Source: Ephemerocybe angulata (lineage: Eukaryota; Basidiomycota; Agaricomycetes; Agaricales; Psathyrellaceae). From it: a stretch of DNA of 64,000 nt. The translations under genes and the position numbers were made by a program. This document shows, piece by piece, positions 35,969 through 47,686 of this stretch. Within the stretch, counting starts at the first letter, position 1, and every line of letters starts with the position of its first letter. The notes under the pieces are model-generated. The model was not told the origin of the DNA, did no database searches, and saw only the letters and a list, made by a program, of their open reading frames with translations. Location: contig JAACJK010000224.1 of assembly GCA_013368325.1 (NCBI GenBank), positions 124,001 to 188,000 on the forward strand, written 5' to 3'.

Positions 35969-36423
35969 AGGACCCCCATATATCCCTATATAGGTTCGAT
36001 CTGAAATGCCCCGTTTTCGCCGTTTTCGGCGGCCCAATTTCGCTCATTTCCGTGCGCATAAAGATCGGAACCTCCATTTTTTCGGCCAATTCGTACGCAT
36101 AAAAGATCGGACCTCGCTCCAGACGGTTGCCCAAAATGAGGGTTTTCTCAGGGATTTTTGGCCTTGACCGTGGTTCAACCTTGCTGGGCCTCACCAAACC
36201 CCAAAATAGCAGTAAAGTACTCCTCTGGTGGCTACGAAGGGGTCGATTTCGGCACATAAAGATCGGACATTGCTGGCGACGGGGTCGAGCCTGACACATA
36301 AAAGATCGGACATACCCCCAATTTTTGGCCTTTTTGTACTCATAAAGATACGACATTCCGGTTTTTCGGTGCCATATTTCGGCACATAAAGATCGGACCT
36401 ACCTAGGGATATATGGGGGTCCT
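35969..36423. mobile_element. 455-bp inverted-repeat element with 8-bp target duplication and internal repeats
   Basis: Inverted ends AGGACCCCCATATATCCCTA (35969) and its complement (ending 36423) continue imperfectly to about 36 bp. The flanks 35961-35968 and 36424-36431 are both TTCCCGCG, an 8-bp target duplication as made by hAT-type transposases. The interior holds six copies of CATAAA(A)GATCGGAC, at 36057, 36098, 36255, 36297, 36341 and 36385. The fifth reads GATACGAC. A 133-codon minus-strand frame exists only because of these repeats and is not a gene. It occupies the 750-base divergent gap between copies F and G. The rest of that gap should hold their promoters. Confidence 0.82.
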
Positions 36424-36599
36424 TTCCCGCGCCATAAACCCTTCAAGCTTCAAGTTCCGACGCGTCTCGAACTCTGACTGATATTGTGACGCGAATTCTG
36501 CCCTTCCACCACCACGAGAGAGCAATTTGAATCTAACGCACACTAGGTTGGTTAACACAGCAGAAACCTCCACTCCTTTTCCGTTCCCATTTCTCCGCT

Positions 36600-38320
36600 A
36601 TGAATCGATGCCTACAAACCCCCGAAATCTTGCAGCTGATATGTGAACAACTTCCAATTGACCGACACAAGGATAGAGGGAGGCTGTTTGCTGTCGCACT
36701 GTCCTGTCGAGCCTTGCTGGAACCAGGCCTGGACAGGTTGTGGTACAGGATCCAGTCCTTCATACCTCTTATTGCGAATTTACCATCCGACTTGTGGAAC
36801 ATCGAGGACAAAGTTGCCAGCAATGGGCCCAAGAACACTACGTTCTTTGTCCTGGTATGTTTTCAACCTCGGTTGCTCAAATACTGTATATGTTGGTCTC
36901 TGACCGTATCTGGGTCGTCTAGGGCCTGCGCCGTGCAATCACCTCGGTCGACCTTGACCGTTTCATGACCTACTACGCTCAAAGAATACGCGAGGTCGAA
37001 ATCTACGGCCTCGAGAGTACATTCTCGCCAGAAGCCTGGCAAGCTTTGCAGATTGCGACCAAATGGGAGCATGGGGCTCTATCACCTTTCGCTCACACGG
37101 TTGTTTGGCCAATGACCGCGGCGGCACAGCTGGGGCTATCGAAGGAGGCTGTGGATCAGGCATTTCCGTACCTCTCGCTATTTCTGGGGCCCAGGGCGAG
37201 CTGCCTTCATTTCGAGTTTGGGTGCGATACTCCTATCCATGTGGCATCAATACGAAGCGCCCCGAATATCCCATCCGCTGTCAAACAACTTGAGCTCAAA
37301 GTGAACGGATCACATACGACGGCTTTCGTTTGCAATTACCTCAAGTCCTTCACCTGGGAATACCTCGAAGTCCTATCCGTAGCAAGCCTTTCAGCGGACG
37401 CTGTTTCTCATATTTCGGCTCTTCCCCGTCTCACTACCCTTGAACTATGGGAACAGAAAAAGCTGCCAAACCACTACCGCTACGACTGGCCGAAAGACCT
37501 TGACGAACCTCCGGCTCACCTCACCGCCATGTCCGCCACGGCGTTTCCCTCCCTCGGTTCGTTGAAGATAGTTGGCCAGCCTGTCTCAGTCGAAGCTTTT
37601 GTCCAGCAGCTCCCCCCAAACAACCATCTCCACACCCTCAAATGCACTCTGAAATCGGACTCAGGCTTAGGCGTCGACTTGGAGAGCTTTCTCATCACAA
37701 TTCGCCTCCACTGCCATGTCGACCGCCTGCGAAAGGTAGTCATTAAAGGGATCCCTCCCACCTCCATCGTGGGCGAATCCATAGTAGCTCGGTTTGACGA
37801 TGGCGTCAACCTCAACTGCATTCGCGACTTCACGAATCTAGAAACATTGGATATCAATCTTCCAAAGACCGCAGTCAACCTGACCGAGCAAGATATCATA
37901 GATATCTCAAGAAGCTTTCCCCGCCTTCGCAAGCTCAGGATCGATACCGACGTTCACGACAGCAGGATCCCTCTCATCGACCACGAAGATCTTCTGAATT
38001 TGATCTACGACTGTGTGCACCTGAAAAAGGTCGGCCTCCGATTCGACGCGACACGGATCACAGGAGAGGAGAAGGCCCCTAAGAAATACACCAAACCGAC
38101 GGCTCTCGAGAAGCTCTGGGTCGGCGACTCACCCGTCTATTGGCCGGAGGGCATCGCGAAGTTCTTCCAGGTTCACTGCCCCAAGTTGCGAGGCCAAAAT
38201 ATCATCCTCGTCAATCTCCGAGAAAAGTTCTCAGATACCACACCTATAATGCTTTATCTGCGACGCTGGAACATGACCAAAGATCTTCTTCATTCCGCTG
38301 CAGTTCTCGCCGAATTGTGA
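36600..38320 (+). CDS. F-box-like family protein, copy G (intact)
   Basis: Start at 36600 (MNRCLQTPEILQLICEQLP). F-box-like segment ALSCRALLEPGLDRLWYRIQ. Intron 36855-36922 (GTATGT..TCTAG). Exon 2 opens GLRRAITSVDLDRFMTYYAQ and continues through RIREVEIYGLESTFSPEAW, YLKSFTWEYLEVLSVASL and WPKDLDEPPAHLTAMSATAF. Further on are LITIRLHCHVDRLRKVVIK and LEKLWVGDSPVYWPEGIAKF, and it ends MLYLRRWNMTKDLLHSAAVL. It is the intact reference for the broken copies E and F. About 535 residues. The stop at 38318 is followed by the flank shared with E. Confidence 0.88.
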
Positions 38321-39295
38321 CCTCGGGCTGTGCGTGTGCCTTTCGTCTAAATTTCACATTCCTGTAGTTCCGGAGTGGGACCATATTACCTTAATACCTA
38401 CCTACCTTCTGCATCTGTTGAAAGATCGCAAGCAGCGCTTGCCTTGTATATATGCTCAATGTCATGATAAATATATAAACGAATTGACCTCGGAATACAA
38501 GTACAGCTGAGATATGCAATGCAATACGGAATATATTACTATACACCAGGCTGAGGGAAAAGAGAAAAGCACGCGCGCTTTATACCAATACAACTTGCGA
38601 CAGTTGGAAAGCGAGCGAAGCACATGGAGCAGACAGCAGCAAACGGAGAGGATGCACGGAGAGGCAACTAACTAACTAAGTAAAACGGAAGGGTATCGTA
38701 GGCAAATAAGGGCAAGTCTAAAGTCTAGATGGCGCGAGAAGAGGAGGAGGATGGTGCATAATGGATGAGTCAAGAAACGAAATGGATCGGCATATGGAAG
38801 GAGGCGGGTGTGAGGGCGAGTTTTAGATGAGGAGGAAGGCAGGGATGAGCAGTGGGAGGATGTATTCAGAAGAAGGAAAGCACTATGGGCTTCAAACAGG
38901 ACATCGATAGGCAGGTAGAGGGTAGACGAAGAAGAGGGGACACAACCGGAGGTCGCAAAACTTCGGACCACAACGAAAACAAAAAGAGGCGGTTCACAAG
39001 CACCTCGGGCGCATACCCAAGAAAAAAATAACAAACGCCTGGGGCTTAGTCAAAACAACCCCCACACCTTATGAATGAAAAATAGGCAGACGGAGCGCTG
39101 GATGAGGAAGAGGGAGCAGGGTGCAGGGTGCAATTCAAAGTTGCACTAATTAGAAGAAAAAAGGTAACATCGACCCGTGCGCTTGAGGCAAACTCAGACC
39201 CCAACCAAGAAAAAAAAAGCAAAAGATGCCATTCACAAGCAAGGCAACCCGGGCACTCAACCAAAAAAAAAAGAAGAAGCAACGAATCCCAGCGC
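38321..39295. other. Convergent intergenic region between copy G and the SAP-domain gene
   Basis: About 1 kb. The first 300 bases match the 3' flank of copy E. The rest is purine-rich with A-runs (for example 39210-39220 and 39265-39275) and probably includes the long 3' UTR of the SAP-domain gene. Frames in it are low-complexity. Confidence 0.5.
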
Positions 39296-42200
39296 CTACG
39301 CATCAACATCCATCCCCATCCCCCCTGGACCCTTCACAGGACTCGACCCCTCCACCCGACTCCTCCTCCTATAATACTCACTCTGCCTCGCCCTCTTCTT
39401 CGCACTCAACAACACCCCCGCCCCACTCCCCCCACTGCTCACACGCACCTTCGCCCCTCCCAAACTCGACCGCGCGACCTTGGCGCCCAGGCTCGACCGC
39501 GCCTTGCCCGCCCTAGGTCCCGGCGTACCCGCCCCTGCCCCCGACACCACTCTAGCACCGGAATTGGAAGTGGCATTGGACCTTGACCCCGACCCAGAAG
39601 CGGATGCGGATGCGGAAGCGGAACCGCTCGAGGGCCCAGCGGCCCTCTCGCGCTGCGACGCCAACCGCGCAATAACCTTCGACCTCGAAATCCTTGGCTT
39701 CCTCCCATTCAAACTGCGCTGCCGCGTCGCCTCTTCCCCTCTTGCACTGGGCGACAAGACTCCAAAGGACATGGCGGGCGGCGCGGCGGCGGGGTTGCTG
39801 CGCGCGGGGGTGAACGCGTGCACGGGCTGGCTGAATATCTTGCCCTTCGTTTGTGAGGAGAAGGGGGTGGGTGATTTGAGGTTGTTGGTGCTGTTGTTGG
39901 TGTTGGTGGTGTTGGGGGGAGCGGGAGCGGGTGTGGTGTTCGTGATGACCCCGAGCGCCGAGTTTGGCTTGGATGAAGGGGGCGGGGATCGGACGGGGAT
40001 GGAGGAGGAGGGTGTTGCGTTCTGCCCTTGCTGCTGCTCGGAGAGAGGCTTGTTCCTGCTCATCTTCGCAAGTGAGCTGGCGGTCGGAGCGAAGAGCCTC
40101 GAAGCGCTCGACATCCTCGAGGACGAAGATCCAGTCGCACTCGGCTTAGCCGCAGACGCATTCGGAAGTTGCGCAGACAGCTTCTTGACACCCATGCTCC
40201 CCGCGGTGCCAGCAGCGGAAGAGCGCGCGGAGGAAAGGCGCGTGCCGATGGAGGAGACGTGCGCTGAGCTCATGCGCGAATTGGTGGTAGAGCCGATGAC
40301 GGAGGCTTTGCGAGCGAGCGAGGGGTTGCCGCTCGCCTTGCTCGTCTGTGTGCCCCCGTTGCTCGCAAGGCTGCTCCTGACGGAATGCGCAGGGAACGAG
40401 GGAATGGGCGACCTCGAACGGGCGGAGGAAGCTGCCGTCGGCCTTGTAACGTTGCTCTCGGTGGACTTGGAGTCGGGCTTCAGTGTCGCGCCGTGTGCCG
40501 GTGCTGTGGTGGGCGGGGCGGACTTCTTCAGCAGTGTGGAGGGCTTTGTCGGGGCCTTGGGTCCGGCGTTGGACGTGGTGGCCGCAGCCTGGGGCACTTT
40601 ACCGCGTCCCCAGACGCTCTGGACGAGTGATTTCGCAGAAGACAAGAAGGCGAACCGCGAGGGCTTAGGCTTCGGTTGGACTGATAATCGTTTAGTATAT
40701 GTTTAACAAGAGGAAGGAACTGCACTTACCAGCGATACTCGGTCTGCCACTGAGCCTTCCGCTACGACGCCCATGCATCCCGGGCCCGGTGCTGCTGCGA
40801 CGCTTCGCCTTGTTCATCTCAAGCTTCCGCTTAATAGCCATGCGCTGCTTCTCCTCCCTTTCCTCATCCTCGACCCGCGCCGCCTCCGCCTCTGCGGCAT
40901 TGGCATCGGCCTTCGAGTCCTTCGCGTCGGAAATGATCCGAATGCGCTTACCCGCGCGTTCGTCGGGGTGCTGATCCGCCGCGTCATCGTCATCATCATC
41001 ATCGCCCCCGAACGCGCCAGGAATCGTCTTCTTGGCCGCGCGCTTGCTGACGACCCTCGTGCCGCTCGCACGGGCCCCGCCCGGCCGGCGCGCGCCCTCC
41101 GCAATGGCGACGACGCTCGACTTGCGCTTTTTGCCAATGAGCACGGACTTGCCCTCCTCCTGCGGCTGCACCGCTGCGCGGCGCTTCACAAAACTATCGA
41201 TGCCCTCCATCTTCTGGAATTCGTCTTGGTGCGCTTGGTTGAACTTTTCTTTCACCTCCCCTCCACGCGCGCGAGGCATGGGCTTGACCTCTCTGGGCGA
41301 CACATCTCCTTTACTGCCACTCACACCGGGGTGCAGCCGCCCGATGAGCGACGTATCAACGCCCTCGACGCCATCTTCCTTCAACCGTTTGTTCATCTCC
41401 TCCAAGACGCTCGCCGCCGCCGACTTGAACTGGACGTCCGAGACACGATGCTGGGGAAGCGGGGACCCAAACACAAAGGGGTCGGGCGACCGAGCCACCG
41501 ACCGAGCCGCGGGCCGCGGCGCCTCAATGACCCCATCCATCTGGGAAAGCGGTGGAGATGTCGAAGAAGGCTTTTGCAGTGAAGTCAGAGAGGGTGGTAA
41601 ATCGTTGAGTGTGAGGGTGGGGTACAGACTTCCGGCGGGGGTGGGGCTGCCCATGATCAGGTCGAACGAGGTTTTGAACGGCTCGAGACGCGGGGTGTCG
41701 CTGACGCCGCCGCCGAAGAGGTTCGAGGTGCTTGTGCGGTCCTTCGCGCGGTTGACCAGGCGGATCGTGGTCGTCGGTTGGCTGGGGGTGCTGGGTGCCC
41801 CTCCCAGTCCGAGACCCAGGCTCAGGCGGCCGTTGGAAGGTGCTGGGACCCCCGGGCGGAGCGCGTGGCCGGGCAGGGGAGCCTCGCCGTCGGCAAGGAA
41901 ACCGTCCATGGACATGCGCGAGGGGTTGAACGCGAGGGGCACGTCCACGACAGGGGCTTGCGTGGGCGGCAGTGTCGAATAGGGCTGCGAGGTCTGTTCC
42001 AGCTCGTCCGTCGTCTCTTCGGCCGTTTCCATAGCCGTCTCGGACTTTTCGAACGTGACGGTCGCGGAGACGGTGGATTTGGGAGACCTGGAGCCGTGGC
42101 CTTTCTTCAGCTTGCCCAATGAGCTGGCCAGGGACTTGATTGAGGAGCCCACTGTCAGTGGCATCAGTGCGTGGACACGGAGAGAAAGAAAGAGGAAGAT

Positions 42201-42678
42201 CACATTTCGAGGAGGACCCGGTCCCAAACTCTCCAGCCACTCCTTTGTTGCCACTCCTCGTGCTCCTGGAAGACCCGACGGTCCCCTGAGCGGCGGCACT
42301 CTCGTCTTCCTCTGCTATACTGTACATGACCACCTCCCAATCGCTCAACCGCGTGTTCAGGCCCGGACGCAGTTGCTTGTTGTCGGGGCTAGGGCAGGGG
42401 GATGATTCTTCTCCTCCACTCTCATGATCTTCGTTCTTGGGTTCATTGTCATTGCTGTCGTCGTCGTGTTCGTTCGTCTCCCCCCGGACGGCGATGCTGA
42501 GGGGGTCGTCCTTCGGGAGTGTTTCTGCGTGGCGCTTGAGCTTCTCGATGAGGTCGACGTTCTTGCCGGAGGCCTTGATCGCGTGGATCTTGCAGAGCTT
42601 GACCAGCTGGTCGCGCTTCAGCGAGTGCAGCGCGGGCGAATTGAAGAGAATTTGCGTTGTGGAAGACATTTCGGGCAT
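39296..42678 (-). CDS. SAP-domain protein, NuSAP-like architecture
   Basis: The start at 42678 gives MPEMSSTTQILFNSPALHSL. A SAP motif follows at residues about 19-52 (LKRDQLVKLCKIHAIKASGK, then NVDLIEKLKRHA), which in other proteins binds DNA. After an acidic Ser-rich stretch and an intron (about 42128-42206) comes a long disordered region. A conserved-looking helix FNQAHQDEFQKMEGIDSFVK (about 41210) follows, then basic blocks and a poly-Asp run (about 41000). A second intron (about 40684-40730) joins to KPKPSRFAFLSSAKSLVQSV and a very basic Ser/Ala/Pro-rich tail ending GMGMDVDA. N-terminal SAP, the ...F.KMEGID helix and a basic tail resemble animal NuSAP, a microtubule- and chromatin-binding spindle protein. 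I give that as resemblance only. About 1,050 residues. Confidence 0.75.
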
Positions 42679-42688
42679 TAGCTTGCAG

Positions 42689-42850
42689 GCATACGGGTCG
42701 TGAGCAGAGATCGCGGGTCGGAACGAAGGAAAACGTCACGGACGAGCCCTTGCATGGAGCAAATTCATCAACATCACGACCACGTGGTCGCGCGTCGCGC
42801 GCTGTTTGCGTACGTTAGGCGTCAAAGGCAATGCCGGCTCATCCTCAGAC
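42689..42850 (+). repeat. Dispersed upstream repeat, copy 1
   Basis: About 160 bases just upstream of the SAP-domain gene. It begins GCATACGGGTCGTGAGCAGA and contains ACGTGGTCGCGCGTCGCGCG. It is repeated in the same orientation at 44235-44370, and its second half again at 50351-50406. Confidence 0.8.
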
Positions 42851-42952
42851 TCGGACTCTCGAGACAGAATTTCATTTGATATTCGTAAATACAATAGATA
42901 CAAGTACACAAGATGTTACAGATACAAATACTCTTAATTATACTGCTTCTCC

Positions 42953-43947
42953 TTAGGGGACATACTGCAATCCAAATCAGCACCATGCCATCAACATCAG
43001 GAGGATGGTATACGTACACAAACATCCATGATCTTCTTCCTCGTAACCCTGCCCTGCTCATCTTTATCGATTTGCTCTATCGCCTGCATGTACGGCGACC
43101 CCGCAGGAGTAAACATCCTCCCCGGGCTCGCAAGCTGGTCAAGCAACGCCTGCGGCACGTTCAACGCCGCAGCACCGACGTGAATCACTTCGTACGGACC
43201 TAAGTACCCCAATTCACCAGTTAGCACATACCCATACTCGCTTGCTAAGAAGAAGGGAGCATGATCAGGGAGAGGTGCGACGTACCACCCGGAGCGTAGC
43301 CCTCTCTCAGACTCCCAGCGGCCACCATCTCGATCGCCCCGCTATCCAAAGCGCGGCCTAGCCCGTCTTGGCGGAGGTTCCCCTCGGAACAGGTGACCGT
43401 GACGAGCTTCGGGAGCTCAATCCCGACAACTTTGCCTGTGTCCCCGACTAGATGGTGCATCACGGCGACGAGGTAGCCGCTGCCGCTGCCGACGTCGAGG
43501 ACGCGCGCGCCAGGTTTGAGGAACTCCAGGAGATGCTCCAAGGCATAGGCATGCCACTATAGAGAAGGAGTAAATGAGGGATACCCTTCATAGCGGACGA
43601 TGTGAGAGGGACGCACCTTGTGCGGAGCGCTAATCGTAGGGCCACGGTACCCGATCGTCCTGCAGGCCGCACGTCAACAATCGCTGTATGTGCTACAGAG
43701 CGCATTACGCATACTGGGGCGAGTCATTGTATGGATTGCGATCGCGTTCGTCGCGCACGTAGTTCGCGTGATCCACAGCTTTCATCGCCTACGTCGGCCT
43801 GCGTTGGAGTGAATCTGGGCTCGGGTACACGATGCGCACCTTTTCAACTGGTTCTGAGAGATAGTCTCTGCCACCTGGGAGATGGATTCTGCGACGCATG
43901 TTGTTGACGAGCTCCTCGTTGGATAAGCCGCTGCAGCGCCAAGCCAT
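42953..43947 (-). CDS. pcm: Protein-L-isoaspartate O-methyltransferase
   Basis: This enzyme methylates L-isoaspartyl residues with SAM to start repair of aged proteins (EC 2.1.1.77). Start at 43947: MAWRCSGLSNEELVNNMRRR. The next exon encodes VDHANYVRDERDRNPYNDSP, and splicing at GTAATG restores QYATIGYRGPTISAPHK, the substrate-binding region. Then come WHAYALEHLLEFLKPGARVL and the SAM-binding glycine loop DVGSGSGYLVAVM, with VVGIEL as the acidic strand end. A further exon starts GPYEVIHVGAAALNVPQALL and leads to RKKIMDVC. The last intron leaves a short exon YVP and TAA at 42953, in line with the usual YVPL end of the family. Five introns. About 225 residues, normal length. Confidence 0.92.
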
Positions 43948-44499
43948 TATACGAGCATGGGTGCGGGGATGCGGAATGCAGTGAAAATGAAAATGAACTT
44001 GAAGTTTGCAAGCTTCGTGATGATATTGGGCTCGGTGGTGAGTGTCTCAAGTAAAATTGGAGCGCAAAAAGTTCAGACGTAGCAGTGGAGGAGAGGAACG
44101 ACTGAGACAGGGGCTTCCGCTAACCCCAAATTCAACCCCCTCCTTCCCACGGGCTAAAATCCGCTCGTCACCAGCTGCAAGGCGTCGCGCGCGGTTTGTG
44201 CAGGTCACTTATAATTAGGCCCTCAGGCCAACGCGCATACGGGTCGTGAGCAGAGATCGTCGGAACACTGGAAGGAAAACGTCACGGATCAAGACCTTGC
44301 ACATCACGAACACGTGGTCGCGCGTCGCGCGCTGTTTGTCCGCGTTAGGCACGAAAGGTAACGCCCGCCCAGCCCCACATCTTTATCCGTACCGGCGCCT
44401 ATTTTACACATCGACAACGTGGTTCACGCATGCACATCGGGCTTGCCAGAGGTAGTTCAAAGCTGTGTCGAGTATCTTCATCCGCCCATCTTCATTGCC
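43948..44499. other. Divergent promoter region of methyltransferase and NACHT gene 1
   Basis: 552 bases. It contains dispersed-repeat copy 2 (44235-44370) and, before it, a block (TTTGTGCAGGTCACTTA...TCAGGCCAACGC) that recurs upstream of NACHT gene 2 near 47268-47305. Confidence 0.6.
44235..44370 (+). repeat. Dispersed upstream repeat, copy 2
   Basis: Direct repeat of 42689-42850 with small indels, 130 bases upstream of NACHT gene 1. It keeps GCATACGGGTCGTGAGCAGA and ACGTGGTCGCGCGTCGCGCG. Confidence 0.8.
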
Positions 44500-46832
44500 A
44501 TGTCCAACCTCGTCGTCGCACATCTCGATAAGGTCCGCCACTCGGGCACAGCTGGCATCAACGAGCTCGAGCCTGAGTCAGGAGAGGTCGTCGTTGAACC
44601 ATCCACGTCCGGTCCCGAACCATCCAACTCTCCCGGCCAGTCGAATTTAACTCTGATTGTCTGTGAGTCAATCTGCCCTTCCAGTCGTGCCATGCTGAGA
44701 ACATTCGCGTAGATCACGACGGGCCAGTTATCACGAATAATGTAGGGCATGTCGACAATGCTAACCTTGGTACCAACTATGGTAGGCGCACTTATCGGAT
44801 GCATCTCAGATTCTGACCTACCGAGGTGCTAGGGCACATGGACCAGCGAGCACCTGGTACTCAAGACAGAGCGGGTTCCACTAAAGATGCCCTGAATTGT
44901 AAGAACGGTGGTCCAATCCCGTATTCTCGCTCCTGAGGTGGATTGCTTTACTATAGATTTGATCGCGAATATGGCACCTGGTGCAATGCACGACTCCAAA
45001 GAGCGCTGTGATGCACCCAAATGCATGGAGGAGACGAGGGTCGCAGTACAAGAAGAGATCATGAACTGGATAGACGACGGGGAAAGGGATATCCAGCCGA
45101 AGAAGATCATGTGGGTGACGGGGCCAGCTGGGACAGGGAAAACGGCTGTATTGGGGACCATCGCGGACTCCTGCAAGGAAAAGGGGACTCTCGCCGCCAG
45201 CTTCTTTTTCTCTGCGTTCGCTGGATCGGCGAATAGGCGGACGAAACGATGCTTTGTCCCGACGCTTGCCTATCAACTCATGGGGCATCGTGACTTGAAG
45301 GGGATCCGCCAGCACGTCTTGTCGCCCATTGCGGAGGATAAGGGTATCATCTTCACCAAGAACTTGAAGGAGCAGTTCATAACCATAGTTTTGAACCCTC
45401 TCCTCAGCAGGGTGGGGGAGCTGAGCAGGAATACCCAAGCACGACTCGTCATCATAATCGACGGCCTCGATGAATGCGATGCCGAACAATACCAGTTGCA
45501 GGACTCAAGCAAGCATGTCCCCATTCGACGGAAAGAGGACGATCAGAGGGAAATCTTGTCCCTGCTCCTCCTCGCTGCCAATAACCACTCGATCCCGTTC
45601 CGCATCGTCGTCGGCAGTCGCCCGGAGCATGACATCTACGACTTCTTCGCCAACGAAGGCAAGGGACACACGCGAGAGCTTTTCCTCGACAGCAAGTATG
45701 ACCCCGAAAGCGACATTGCACTTTTCTATAAAGCCAAATTCTCGGTAATTCGCCGTCGCTTCAAGCTCCCTGAAGACTGGCCAAAGGAAGAGGCGATATT
45801 CACTCTCGTCAGAAACGCGTCCGGGCAGTTCATATATGCTGCGACCGTCGTACGATACATCGAAGGGGCGCCGCATTCCACCAATTCTGCAACGGACATA
45901 TCTGGTCAACCCTCTACACCGCATCGGCGCCTCGAACGTATCCTAGGCTTGCAAAGTTCCTCGCGCCATAACAGCAATTTGCATAACCCCCTGGAGGCCC
46001 TGGACGCGCTATACCGTCTAGTGTTGGATTCTTGTCCAGATCCAGAGCTTTCAATGAAGTGGCTGCGAGCCACTCGGCAGCTTGGGCAGTCTAACGAGCC
46101 ACCACCAGTGCGGGTCCTTCGGCTTGTCCTAGGGACGTCTCCTGATGAGGAGCAATACGCTTTGGGCTTCTTGTCTTCTCTTTTACCTACCCAGTTGCCC
46201 GAAGAAAGCTTGAAAAGGCCGTATTCATTCTACCACAAGTCATTTCTCGATTTCATCGAGGATGGAACCCGATGTGGAGGAAGATATCTGACCACAGATC
46301 AGGTTCGAGGTTGGATGACTCAACGATTCTTTCAAACACTGGATCAGCGTGAGTCCCTTGTTTGTTGTAATGGTGCCCCACTAACTCGATCCACGCCAGA
46401 CTTTTTTCCAGTTTTGAGAATCGATGTCCTGGTTGGATATGCGGATCTTGTACAAAACCTGTCACCTTCATCCCAGGCTATTATCCAGGTCGCCGAGGCC
46501 GACATACTCTCCAGTGACCTGCGGAAATGGGTCACCCGCATTGTGAAGGGGGAAACCAATTTAACTTTAGCTAGAAGGACGATACTAGGTGTGCTTAAAT
46601 TGGTGCACGGCGGGGTGAGTAACGTTTCCCTGTTGAATTGTTGCTTGGGCAATTGACGTTAATCTTTGCTCACCACTAGTGCACCTGGTACTATTGTCGC
46701 CCCGCCTGCAAAATTTCTACGGAAAAGATTACGAGCGTCCTCAAAAAGAAGGGCTGGAAAGTTCCGACTCCCACCACGATGCAAATGCTTAAGGGGGGCG
46801 AGGACAGATACGACGACCTCGAGCCACCTTGA
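44500..46832 (+). CDS. NACHT-domain STAND NTPase (fungal NLR-like), copy 1
   Basis: A putative signal-transducing NTPase. Start at 44500 (MSNLVVAHLDKVRHSG). Short exons encode a leader of about 95 residues with GPVITNNVGHVDNANLGTNY, then MDQRAPGTQ. After the intron at 44899-44956 the NACHT part begins YLIANMAPGAMHDSKERCDA. The P-loop is VTGPAGTGKTAV (about 45115-45150), Walker B LVIIIDGLDECD (about 45445), and later motifs include FRIVVGSRPEHDIYDFF and FVRNASGQFIYAATVVRYI-like sequence. The winged region has LSSLLPTQLPEESL and YSFYHKSFLDFIEDGTRC. The last exon encodes a cysteine-containing tail (CTWYYCRPACKIST) ending DRYDDLEPP with TGA at 46830. No ankyrin, WD or TPR repeats follow and no known effector domain precedes. 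Fungal NACHT proteins include heterokaryon-incompatibility factors; a role here is inference. Confidence 0.88.
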
Positions 46833-47686
46833 TATCGGGAATGTCCTGGCCACTCCTGACATTGGGTAATAGCAGGAAGCTCCGCATTAGACTCATTTCC
46901 TTCATTCGTACCCTTTTCACGTTACGACTTTGATTCATTTCTAGGGCGCACTTGTTTAATCCGCGCCACTCCAGCTTTGCTTAGATGTCTACATAGATCA
47001 ATCGCAGATTATTGCTCGGCTTCACAGAGTTCCACCTCACTTTGCAATGGCAAAGGGCATTTCACTGTCTATTTTTCAGATATACAGCTGCGCTGTCAGT
47101 CTTCTTACCCAGGTTACTTGATAGAGCTGTCTGAGTGGAAACCACAGGGACACTCCACCCACTGCCCAGTGAGCAGAGAGAGGGGCATCTCACCGGGGCT
47201 GGGAGAGCGCACCGTGAAAACCTCGCGTCGCCTCTCGACTCTCGACTCTCGACCAGCGCGTCGTGCCCTGTTTGTGCAGGTTACTTAGGCCGTCAGGCCA
47301 ACGCCGACTCCGAGCCTCTGAGTAAGTACGACCCAACTTGCAGTCCTGGACTCAGCCGTAGGAGTCATAGGCAGGCGTGTCGTGGTTCAGCGCTCAGCGC
47401 TCAAGCTGGACTGAACATGTTGTCACGGCCTAGAATTGGGTCACCGTCAGGTAACGGATGGACCAAAGTGGTCATACACTTTAACTGAGATACAACCCCG
47501 TTGAAAACCAGAGTACAGCACCGGCGCCTATTTTCCACAAGTAGTTCCCACGCATGCAACGGGGAGTCACAGCTTTGCGTCAGCTGGCAGGCCCTTGCCC
47601 CCTCACCTCCGCCACACTGACACAACATCTTCCTCCGCCCTTCTCCAAGTTGACCTTGCTATAACCTCCTTCTTCCTTTGCAGGAT
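46833..47686. other. Intergenic region between the two NACHT genes
   Basis: 854 bases with no gene. It includes a CTCTCGACTCTCGACTCTCG short tandem run near 47232 and a block near 47268-47305 shared with the upstream region of NACHT gene 1. Confidence 0.5.

Noticed and set aside
35955..36356. 133-codon minus-strand frame with repeated short peptides
   Set aside because: It lies wholly over the inverted-repeat element and reflects the six repeated 14-15-nt units, not a gene.
39480..40706. 408-codon plus-strand frame
   Set aside because: Antisense to the GC-rich last exon of the SAP-domain gene; the composition (Ala/Gly/Val/Leu) is that of a shadow frame and no family is recognised.
40773..41982. 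Long plus-strand frames of 269 and 316 codons
   Set aside because: Both are opposite the middle exon of the SAP-domain gene, whose minus-strand frame carries the recognisable features.
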